From: an uncultured Clostridia bacterium | Lineage (GTDB): Bacteria > Bacillota_A > Clostridia > Oscillospirales > Ruminococcaceae | Assembly (NCBI GenBank): GCA_947169455.1 | Contig: CAMVPV010000103.1 | Span: 1 to 5,896, forward strand | DNA length: 5,896 nucleotides | Reading direction: 5' to 3' | Part shown: one piece after another, positions 1 to 5,543 of the stretch | Layout: the number at the start of each line of letters is the position of its first letter | Numbering within the stretch: the first letter of the stretch is position 1 | Notes under the pieces: generated by a model | What the model was told of the DNA's origin: nothing | Seen by the model: only the letters and a program-made list of their open reading frames with translations | The model's database searches: none | Position numbers and translations under genes: made by a program

Positions 1-19
1 CGCCCTGCAAGAGAGGGCG
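1..19. other. GC-rich hairpin at the left window edge
   Basis: CGCCCT (1-6) can pair with AGGGCG (14-19) around a 7-nt loop. The stem may be longer because it begins at the first base of the window. The sequence after it is C-rich (20-31) with no T-tract, so it does not read as an intrinsic terminator for a gene entering from the left. It could be the tail of an upstream gene or an RNA structure, but the missing left flank prevents a choice. The rest of 1-87 is AT-rich leader, and I see no convincing -35/-10 pair for the transporter there. Confidence 0.3.
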
Positions 20-87
20 TCCCCCTTCCCCAAAATCCTTAAGTTGTAGATAGTGTAAGTACATATTGAAAAGGAATGTGAAAATAA

Positions 88-1440
88 ATGATAACCGATC
101 TCACCGAGGGAAGCCCCTCAAAAGCGCTGCTGAAATTCTCCGTGCCCATGCTGTGGAGCGCGATGTTCCAGCAGCTGTACAATATATGCGACAGCGCTAT
201 CGCCGGAAAAGCCGCGGGGGAGGATGCCCTTGCGGCTATCGGCGCATCCTATCCGGTCACGCAGATATTCATGGCGATAGCACTCGGCTGCAACGTGGGC
301 GCCTCGGTGATAATATCACAGCTTTTCGGCGCAAGGCGGTATGCTGACATGAAGACCGCCGTGAACACATCATACATATCCTTCACGGTGCTCAGCCTTG
401 TGCTCACGGCGTTCGGGCTGATATTCTGCGACGGTATGCTTACAAGGCTCGGCACTCCCGTGAACATATTCGCGGACAGCAGTGCGTATCTGCGGATATA
501 CTCGGCAGGTATGCTGTTCCTGTTCATGTACAATATCTGTACGGGCATATTCACGGCGCTCGGCGATTCCGGAACGCCGCTGTATCTGCTGATAGCCTCG
601 TCGGTCGGGAATGTGCTACTCGACCTGCTCTTCGTGGCGGGCTTTTCGATGGGAGTGCGCGGAGCGGCGTGGGCGACCTTCATCGCGCAGGGAGCGGCGT
701 GCTGCGCGTCGTTCTTCATACTGAACTCCCGCCTGAAAAAAATAGAGACCGACGGACAGCCGAAGAAGTTTTCCGCACCGATGCTGATGCATATCACGTT
801 CATGTCGATACCGAGCATACTTCAGCAGAGCTTTGTGTCGGTGGGCAATCTGTTCATACAGAATTTTATCAATTCGTTCGGTTCATCGGCGATAGTTGCG
901 GGCTATTCCGCAGCTATAAAGCTCAATACCTTCGCTGTAACGTCCTTCAATACGCTCGGCAACGGGATATCGAACTTCACCGCACAGAACCTCGGCGCGG
1001 ACAAGCCAGAGCGCATACCCAAGGGGTTCCGCGCTGGCGCACTGATAGGTATGTGCGTGGCGCTGCCGGTATCATTGCTGTACTTCTTCGGCGGTGAGCA
1101 CGTACTGATGATATTCATGAACGAAAGGGGCACCGATGCCATGCGCACGGGGATGGACTTTCTGCGGATAACCGCGCCGTTCTATCCTTTCGTGTGCGTG
1201 AAGCTGGCGGGCGACGGCGTGGAGCGCGGTGCACGGAAGATGCTCTGCTTTATGATATCCACCTTCACTGACCTGATACTGCGCGTGGTGCTTGCGTACT
1301 TCTTCATGAAGCCGTTCGCGGAAAAGGGGATATGGCTCGCCTGGCCGGTGGGCTGGACGGTATCGGCTGTTATCGCGATGTCGTTCTATCTTGCCGGAGT
1401 ATGGAAGCCGAAGAAGGCGAACAGCTCTGCCGCCGCATGA
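88..1440 (+). CDS. MATE-family efflux transporter (Na+/H+-coupled multidrug antiporter)
   Basis: This is a complete 450-residue polytopic inner-membrane protein of the MATE family (NorM/DinF/YoeA type). The family exports cationic drugs, dyes or metabolites in exchange for Na+ or H+; the substrate here is unknown. The N-terminal signature is present: LLKFSVPML (14-22) with the TM1 proline, FQQLYNICDSAIAG (27-40) and ALAAIGAS (47-54). GDSGTP (159-164), N175..LD and GVRGAAWAT (189-197) follow. The second half repeats the fold from SIPSILQQ (240-247) through GNGISNFTAQNLG (291-303). Hydrophobic segments fit the usual 12 helices as two six-helix bundles, with the loop between them near residues 215-232. 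An in-frame TAA (85-87) directly precedes the ATG, which fixes the start; AAGGAA (71-76) lies 11 nt upstream. The basic, Ala-rich C-terminus is normal for the family. It is separated from def by 193 nt and is probably its own transcription unit. Subfamily assignment is by eye only. Confidence 0.95.
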   Translation: MITDLTEGSPSKALLKFSVPMLWSAMFQQLYNICDSAIAGKAAGEDALAAIGASYPVTQIFMAIALGCNVGASVIISQLFGARRYADMKTAVNTSYISFTVLSLVLTAFGLIFCDGMLTRLGTPVNIFADSSAYLRIYSAGMLFLFMYNICTGIFTALGDSGTPLYLLIASSVGNVLLDLLFVAGFSMGVRGAAWATFIAQGAACCASFFILNSRLKKIETDGQPKKFSAPMLMHITFMSIPSILQQSFVSVGNLFIQNFINSFGSSAIVAGYSAAIKLNTFAVTSFNTLGNGISNFTAQNLGADKPERIPKGFRAGALIGMCVALPVSLLYFFGGEHVLMIFMNERGTDAMRTGMDFLRITAPFYPFVCVKLAGDGVERGARKMLCFMISTFTDLILRVVLAYFFMKPFAEKGIWLAWPVGWTVSAVIAMSFYLAGVWKPKKANSSAAA

Positions 1441-1452
1441 GCACACGGCAGA
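1426..1452 (+). other. Stem-loop spanning the MATE stop codon
   Basis: TCTGCCG (1426-1432) is perfectly complementary to CGGCAGA (1446-1452), giving a 7-bp GC-rich stem with a 13-nt loop that contains the TGA stop of the transporter. It is followed by AAAATATC rather than a T-run, so it is not a classical rho-independent terminator. It could protect the 3' end of the mRNA or be chance in GC-rich DNA. Confidence 0.3.
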
Positions 1453-1495
1453 AAATATCAGCTTTGCGGCATTCCTGCAATAATTCCAACAAAAA

Positions 1496-1520
1496 GAAAT
1501 GACAGTTGTACTGTTTTTTT
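1496..1520 (+). terminator. Possible weak intrinsic terminator after the MATE gene
   Basis: ACAGT (1502-1506) pairs with ACTGT (1510-1514) around a TGT loop, and seven T residues (1514-1520) follow immediately. An A-rich stretch upstream (1491-1499) could extend the pairing with the T-run. The 5-bp core stem is short and only 40% GC, so termination may be inefficient. The same inverted repeat could instead be a small dyad operator, but no regulator gene is visible nearby. Its position between the MATE gene and the def promoter suits a transcription-unit boundary. Confidence 0.4.
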
Positions 1521-1533
1521 GGAGGTCAGTATG

Positions 1534-1562
1534 TTGCAATTCACGCCGAATCGTGCTATAAT
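1534..1562 (+). promoter_or_regulatory. Sigma-A-type promoter (extended -10) for the def operon
   Basis: The -35 element TTGCAA (1534-1539; TTGACA with one mismatch in the core TTG-CA pattern) is separated by exactly 17 nt from a perfect -10 TATAAT (1557-1562). The TG at 1554-1555 followed by one base makes an extended -10. Transcription should begin near 1569-1572, leaving a leader of about 62-65 nt before the def start. This is by far the best promoter I see in the window. The close spacing of the downstream genes suggests it drives def, fmt, rsmB, rlmN and prpC together. Confidence 0.85.
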
Positions 1563-1571
1563 ATATTCTGT

Positions 1572-1601
1572 ACGGCAAATTTTCCCCGTTTTGCAAGCCG
1601 T
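1572..1601 (+). other. Leader stem-loop at the 5' end of the def mRNA
   Basis: ACGGC (1572-1576) pairs with GCCGT (1597-1601), and inside it GCAAA (1575-1579) can alternatively pair with TTTGC (1590-1594). The structure would lie at the very 5' end of the transcript predicted from the promoter. A second small hairpin, ATCAT/ATGAT (1603-1607 with 1611-1615), follows before the ribosome binding site. Neither matches a riboswitch, T-box or ribosomal-protein leader that I recognise. A 5' stem that stabilises the mRNA is the simplest reading. Confidence 0.35.
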
Positions 1602-1617
1602 TATCATTGTATGATCG

Positions 1618-1624
1618 AGAGGAG
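1618..1624 (+). promoter_or_regulatory. Ribosome binding site that sets the def TTG start
   Basis: AGAGGAG (1618-1624) is a strong Shine-Dalgarno sequence lying 9 nt before TTG 1634. It lies inside the reading frame that begins at TTG 1607, so that upstream codon is not the real start. From 1634 the protein begins MAVRNIITKEDD, which is where deformylases of this type normally begin. Confidence 0.85.
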
Positions 1625-1633
1625 CTGTTCCGC

Positions 1634-2146
1634 TTGGCAGTAAGGAACATAATTACCAAGGAAGATGACACACTCAGAAAGAAATGCCGCCGCGTCGAGG
1701 TATTCGATGACAGACTCGCCGTACTCATCGACGATATGTTCGATACACTGAAAAAAGCCGACGGTGCAGGTCTTGCAGCGCCGCAGGTGGGCATACTCAA
1801 GCAGATCGTCGTTATGGACATAGATGACCAGCTGTATGAAATGGTCAATCCGGAGATAATCGAAATGAGCGGCACTCAGCGTGAGGTCGAAGGCTGCCTC
1901 TCCTGCCCCGATGAATGGGGATATGTCATACGCCCCGCTAACGTAAAATGCCGCGCGCAGGATCGCCGCGGTAACGTAAAGGAATATAACGCCGAGGGGA
2001 TGCTCGCAAGGTGTATATGCCATGAGCTCGACCACCTCAGCGGAAAGCTGTTCATCGACATCGCCGATGAGATGATACCGCCCGAGGAGCTTGAAGAGCT
2101 ACGTGAGGAATCGGGCAGGAAGAAAAGGCGCAGAAGAAGAAAGTGA
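1634..2146 (+). CDS. def: Peptide deformylase
   Basis: This is a metal-dependent (usually Fe2+) hydrolase that removes the formyl group from the N-terminal methionine of nascent proteins at the ribosome. The protein is 170 residues when started at TTG 1634. All three family motifs are intact: GAGLAAPQ (44-51), EGCLS (86-90) and HELDH (130-134). The metal ligands are C88, H130 and H134, with E131 as catalytic acid/base. The sequence after motif 2, CPDEWGYVIRP, is of the kind seen in clostridial deformylases. An acidic, probably helical stretch (about 150-160) leads into a strongly basic tail, residues 161-170 (GRKKRRRRRK), longer and more basic than the core enzyme needs. It is the first gene of the operon, 19 nt upstream of fmt, its functional partner. 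The start choice rests on the ribosome binding site and on family length; a longer form from TTG 1607 would add nine residues without family support. Confidence 0.97.
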   Translation: MAVRNIITKEDDTLRKKCRRVEVFDDRLAVLIDDMFDTLKKADGAGLAAPQVGILKQIVVMDIDDQLYEMVNPEIIEMSGTQREVEGCLSCPDEWGYVIRPANVKCRAQDRRGNVKEYNAEGMLARCICHELDHLSGKLFIDIADEMIPPEELEELREESGRKKRRRRRK

Positions 2147-2165
2147 TCTTCACGGAGATTTTGCT

Positions 2166-3119
2166 ATGAATATAATTTTTATGGGCACGCCGGATTTCTC
2201 GCTGCCCTGCCTGAAAGCCCTCGCAGAGAGCAGACATACCGTAAGTGCGGTGTTCACCCAGCCTGACCGCCCGAGAGGGCGCCGCGGGAACAAGCTCGTA
2301 CCCACGCCTGTGGGTGCGCTCGCAGAGGAGCTCGGGATACCCGTGTATAAACCTGCGAGCCTCAAAAAGGGCGAGGATGCAGAAAACGCGCTCGGGGTCA
2401 TCAACGAAATATCCCCCGATGTGATAGTTGTCGTTGCCTTTGGAAAGATACTCCCGAAAACGGTGCTCGATGCACCGAAGCACGGCTGCATAAATATACA
2501 CGCATCGCTGCTGCCCGCATACCGCGGAGCCGCTCCGATACAGAGGTGCGTACTCAACGGTGAGAAGCGCACGGGCGTCACTTCCATGCAGATGGCAGAG
2601 GGGCTCGACACGGGAGATATGCTCCTGCGCACCGAAACGGAAATAGGCGCGGATGAGACCTCTGCGGAGCTTTCCGACAGGCTCTCGGAAATGGGGGCAA
2701 AGCTCCTGCTCGAAACGCTCGATGCGATAGAAAACGGCACCGCCGTTCCCGAAAAGCAGGACGACAGCCTTTCCAATTATGCGGAAATGATATCGAAGGA
2801 TATGTGCCCGATAGATTTTTCGCAGACGGCGGATGAGGTACACCGCAGGATATGCGGTCTTTCCGATTCACCCTGTGCACACGCCTATATATGCGGCAGG
2901 CGCATCAAGATATATCATTCGCACATTTCCGGCATCAGCAGCAGTTCGCCGGCGGGTACTCTCGCAGACGTCAGGACGTTCGCGGTGGTATGCGGCGACG
3001 GGCACTGTGTTGAATTGACCGAGGTGCAGCCCGAGGGCGGCAAGCGCATGAAGGGCGCCGATCTCCTGCGCGGAATACGCGCGGAAAAAGGTGCGCTCCT
3101 CACGGGTGAGAACGCTTGA
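2166..3119 (+). CDS. fmt: Methionyl-tRNA formyltransferase
   Basis: This cytoplasmic enzyme transfers the formyl group from 10-formyltetrahydrofolate to Met-tRNAfMet, making the initiator tRNA that bacterial translation uses. The protein has 317 residues, the usual length. The N-terminal formyltransferase domain begins MNIIFMGTPDFSLP and holds the catalytic triad equivalents N110, H112 and D148, within CINIHASLLPAYRGAAPIQ and EGLDTGDML. The C-terminal tRNA-binding domain starts near residue 205 (YAEMISK, IDFSQTADEVHRRICGL). In that domain the common NPWPG-like stretch reads SDSPC (233-237), a mild deviation. The start is ATG 2166, with GGAG at 2154-2157 placed 8 nt upstream. The same frame is open back to an ATG at 2091 inside def, but those residues do not resemble the family. 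The TGA stop overlaps the TTG start of rsmB. Confidence 0.97.
   Translation: MNIIFMGTPDFSLPCLKALAESRHTVSAVFTQPDRPRGRRGNKLVPTPVGALAEELGIPVYKPASLKKGEDAENALGVINEISPDVIVVVAFGKILPKTVLDAPKHGCINIHASLLPAYRGAAPIQRCVLNGEKRTGVTSMQMAEGLDTGDMLLRTETEIGADETSAELSDRLSEMGAKLLLETLDAIENGTAVPEKQDDSLSNYAEMISKDMCPIDFSQTADEVHRRICGLSDSPCAHAYICGRRIKIYHSHISGISSSSPAGTLADVRTFAVVCGDGHCVELTEVQPEGGKRMKGADLLRGIRAEKGALLTGENA
3104..3110 (+). promoter_or_regulatory. Ribosome binding site for the overlapping rsmB TTG start
   Basis: GGGTGAG (3104-3110) lies within the end of fmt, 5 nt before TTG 3116. It is a modest Shine-Dalgarno. Together with the TTGA stop/start overlap at 3116-3119, it suggests that rsmB translation depends on ribosomes finishing fmt. 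Confidence 0.55.
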
Positions 3120-4444
3120 AGTCCGCAAGACAGACGGCGTATGAGCTTCTGCTGAAAGCCGAAAAGGGCGCATATTCAAATCTTGCACTGGACGGCGCAC
3201 TGCGCGGCAGTCCTCTCTCCGATGCGGACAGGCGCCTTGCAGCGCGGCTGTTCTACGGAGTGCTCGAAAGAAAGCTCACGCTTGACTATATAATTGACAA
3301 TTACTCGAAAAGACCCGTCCGCAGGCTCGACACAGAGGTAGTCGCGGCTCTGCGGCTGGGAGTATATCAGATAGCATACTGCGGCAACATCCCCGACAGT
3401 GCCGCCGTGAACGAATCGGTGGAGATAATAAAAGCATCACCGAAGAAAAGCGCATCGGGCTTTGTGAACGGTGTGCTGCGGAACATCATCCGCAGCTCTG
3501 CCGGATATGAGCTCCCCGATGACCCTGTAAAGCGGCTGTCTGTTGAATATTCCTGCAATGAGGATATCGTCCGGCTGCTGCTGGACAGCTATCCGGAGGA
3601 AGATGCGGTATCGCTGCTGGCATCATCGTTTGAGACCTCCGATACGGTCATCCGCGTGAATACGGCGAAGATATCCGCCGCGGAGCTTGCGGAAAAGCTT
3701 TCCGCTGCCGGTGCGGATGAGGTGTATCAGCCGGATATCGCCGTTCTGCACGGCAAATGCCTTATCGTGAGCGGTCTGTCCTCGGCTGGGATATCCGAAA
3801 TGCCTCTTTTCCGCGAGGGGTATTTCCACGTTCAGGATATATCCTCGCAGCTGTGCTGTGAGGCGCTCGCACCGCACGGGAATGATACCGTGATAGATAT
3901 CTGTGCGGCGCCCGGCGGAAAGACATTTACCGCCGCCGGCATCATGAACGGCACCGGAAGGATATTTGCGGGGGATATACACAAGAAACGCGCAGATATC
4001 ATCGCAAAAGGCGCAAAGCGCCTCGGGTTTGCGAATATCACCGCCTTTGAGGGCGATGCGCGCGTATATAACGATAAACTTCCCGCTGCTGACTGCGTAC
4101 TCTGCGATGTTCCCTGTTCGGGGCTGGGCGTGATACGCGGAAAGCCCGAGATAAAATACAAGGATATCAGCGATATCGCGGGGCTGCCTGCGATACAGTC
4201 CGCTATCCTCGAAAATGCTTCACGGTATGTGAAGCGCGGCGGCACACTGGTCTATTCGACCTGTACGCTCGTTCCTGCGGAAAACCGCGGTGTTACGGAT
4301 GGATTTCTGCGCAGGCACAGTGATTTTGAGGGCGTGCCGTTCTTCACTGATCTGGGAGTTCCGTTCGGCGGATATGCGGCGGAGATATTCCCGAAGCATT
4401 TCGGCAGCGACGGGTTCTATATATGCAAAATGACAAGAAAATGA
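3116..4444 (+). CDS. rsmB: 16S rRNA (cytosine-967-C5)-methyltransferase RsmB
   Basis: This S-adenosylmethionine-dependent enzyme makes m5C967 in 16S rRNA. The protein has 442 residues, typical for the family. Residues 1-130 form the NusB-like RNA-binding domain (SARQTAYELLLKAEKGAYSN, then FVNGVLRNI at 116-124). A linker and small RNA-binding subdomain cover about 140-235. The C-terminal Rossmann methyltransferase domain has the SAM-binding DICAAPGGKT (261-270), the acidic D287 after strand 2, DVPCSG (331-336) and STC (381-383). The two cysteines, C334 and C383, match the release and nucleophile cysteines of the NOL1/NOP2/Sun family. The end, FPKHFGSDGFYICKM, is also characteristic. The start is TTG, overlapping the fmt stop by 4 nt (TTGA). 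The N-terminus from that codon aligns with the family from its first residues, and no later start would keep the NusB domain. A zinc-peptidase (yugP-type) gene, often found between fmt and rsmB in clostridia, is absent here. Confidence 0.96.
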   Translation: MKSARQTAYELLLKAEKGAYSNLALDGALRGSPLSDADRRLAARLFYGVLERKLTLDYIIDNYSKRPVRRLDTEVVAALRLGVYQIAYCGNIPDSAAVNESVEIIKASPKKSASGFVNGVLRNIIRSSAGYELPDDPVKRLSVEYSCNEDIVRLLLDSYPEEDAVSLLASSFETSDTVIRVNTAKISAAELAEKLSAAGADEVYQPDIAVLHGKCLIVSGLSSAGISEMPLFREGYFHVQDISSQLCCEALAPHGNDTVIDICAAPGGKTFTAAGIMNGTGRIFAGDIHKKRADIIAKGAKRLGFANITAFEGDARVYNDKLPAADCVLCDVPCSGLGVIRGKPEIKYKDISDIAGLPAIQSAILENASRYVKRGGTLVYSTCTLVPAENRGVTDGFLRRHSDFEGVPFFTDLGVPFGGYAAEIFPKHFGSDGFYICKMTRK

Positions 4445-4495
4445 CCTTTCCGCTGCATCCTGCGGCACGTACCATATCATTAAAAGGGAAAATAA

Positions 4496-5524
4496 ATGGA
4501 TAAGATCGACATTCTCTCCCTTACGCCCGAGGAGCTTTCCGCTGAAATGGAGGCTATGGGCGAAAAGAAATTCCGCGGCGGTCAGATATTTGACTGGCTG
4601 CACGTAAAAAGAGCAGTTTCTTTTGACGAAATGACAAATCTTTCACTGTCATTACGCACAAAATTAAACGATAGATTTTGTATAAATTGTCTGAAAATTG
4701 TCAGAACACTTGAATCTGACCTCGATAATACGGTAAAATATCTTTATGAGCTGTCCGATAATAATCACGTAGAGACAGTGCTTATGGACTATAAGCACGG
4801 CAACAGCCTATGTATCTCCACGCAGGTGGGGTGTAAGATGGGCTGCCGTTTCTGTGCATCGGCGATTGCCGGCTTCCGTAGGAGCCTGCTCCCCTCGGAG
4901 ATGCTCGGGCAGATATACGGTGCCGAAAGGGCATCCGGCAGGAAGGTGGAGAGCCTTGTCCTCATGGGGATAGGCGAACCGCTCGATAATTTTGATAATG
5001 TACTGAGATTTCTGGAGCTGCTCTCCTCGCCGAAGGGGAAGAACCTCAGCCTGCGGCACGTTTCGCTATCGACCTGCGGGCTTGCCGACAGGATAGACGA
5101 GCTTGCGGAACACAGGCTCGGGCTTACGCTCTCGGTATCGCTCCACTCCGCGGATAACGCTCGCAGGAGCGAAATAATGCCTGTCAACCGCATATACGAT
5201 ATCGGCAGGCTGATGAAGTCCTGCCGCAGCTACACCGAAAAGACGGGGCGCAGGATATCATTTGAATATGCCGTGATATGCGGCGTGAACGACTCGGCGG
5301 ACGATGCGGACAAACTGATAAAGCTCCTGCGCGGCATGAACTGTCATGTAAATCTCATTCCCGTAAACGAAGTGAAGGAACGCGATTTCCGCGCCGACAG
5401 GGATTCCGTGCGGAGGTTCCAGACCATGCTTGAAAAGGGCGGACTCAACGTTACCGTGAGACGCACCCTCGGAGCGGATATAAATGCGGCGTGCGGTCAG
5501 CTCCGCCGCGAATACGAAATTTAG
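4496..5524 (+). CDS. rlmN: Dual-specificity 23S rRNA A2503 / tRNA A37 C2-methyltransferase RlmN
   Basis: This is a radical-SAM enzyme that adds a methyl group to C2 of A2503 in 23S rRNA and of A37 in some tRNAs. The protein has 342 residues, normal for the family. An N-terminal helical domain (about 1-75) includes FRGGQIFDWLH. E93 in VETVLM matches the conserved glutamate of the family. The [4Fe-4S] cluster motif CKMGCRFC uses C113, C117 and C120. MGIGEP (157-162) and SLHSAD (215-220) form the SAM-binding core, and C333 in DINAACGQL matches the cysteine that carries the methyl group. Overall it resembles Firmicutes RlmN rather than the resistance paralogue Cfr, because A2503-type RlmN features and operon context agree, though the two are homologous. 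ATG 4496 is preceded directly by an in-frame TAA (4493-4495), with AGGGA at 4485-4489 six nt upstream. Codons 41-83 are strikingly AT-rich compared with the rest of the gene. Confidence 0.96.
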   Translation: MDKIDILSLTPEELSAEMEAMGEKKFRGGQIFDWLHVKRAVSFDEMTNLSLSLRTKLNDRFCINCLKIVRTLESDLDNTVKYLYELSDNNHVETVLMDYKHGNSLCISTQVGCKMGCRFCASAIAGFRRSLLPSEMLGQIYGAERASGRKVESLVLMGIGEPLDNFDNVLRFLELLSSPKGKNLSLRHVSLSTCGLADRIDELAEHRLGLTLSVSLHSADNARRSEIMPVNRIYDIGRLMKSCRSYTEKTGRRISFEYAVICGVNDSADDADKLIKLLRGMNCHVNLIPVNEVKERDFRADRDSVRRFQTMLEKGGLNVTVRRTLGADINAACGQLRREYEI

Positions 5525-5528
5525 AAAC

Positions 5529-5536
5529 AGGGGTGA
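5529..5536 (+). promoter_or_regulatory. Ribosome binding site of prpC
   Basis: AGGGGTGA (5529-5536) matches the anti-Shine-Dalgarno core with one mismatch and ends 7 nt before ATG 5544. It sits directly after the rlmN stop, which supports co-transcription and the chosen start. Confidence 0.6.
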
Positions 5537-5543
5537 CAGGCAG

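Noticed and set aside
249..818. Minus-strand open frame of 189 codons antisense to the MATE gene
   Set aside because: It is a shadow of the transporter sequence, low in recognisable structure, with no promoter or family match visible.
1607..1633. Upstream TTG 1607 as the def start
   Set aside because: The added residues are not part of the deformylase family, and the strong Shine-Dalgarno at 1618-1624 lies inside them, pointing to TTG 1634.
1072..1875. Long minus-strand open frame (267 codons) crossing the MATE end, the intergenic region and def
   Set aside because: It is antisense to two clear genes and to the promoter, its product resembles no family I know and its codon pattern mirrors the + strand genes. 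Long antisense frames are expected in GC-rich DNA.
2091..2165. Upstream ATG 2091 as the fmt start
   Set aside because: It would place 25 basic/acidic residues, out of frame from def, before the conserved MNIIFMGTPDF start; GGAG at 2154-2157 fits ATG 2166.
2052..2843. Minus-strand open frame of 263 codons antisense to fmt
   Set aside because: It lies wholly opposite def/fmt coding sequence with intact catalytic motifs, and shows no recognisable domain or ribosome binding site.
4475..4480. TATCAT before rlmN as a -10 box
   Set aside because: No acceptable -35 lies 16-18 nt upstream, and the predicted start would fall in the ribosome binding site.
80..4498. Identical 11-mer GAAAATAAATG at the MATE start (80-90) and the rlmN start (4488-4498) as a dispersed repeat
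   Set aside because: It is short, AT-rich and placed at start codons, so shared leader composition is a sufficient explanation.
4496..5524. rlmN as the antibiotic-resistance methyltransferase Cfr
   Set aside because: The C-terminal DINAACGQL, the Firmicutes-RlmN-like core and the conserved housekeeping operon position all favour RlmN; no mobile element surrounds it.
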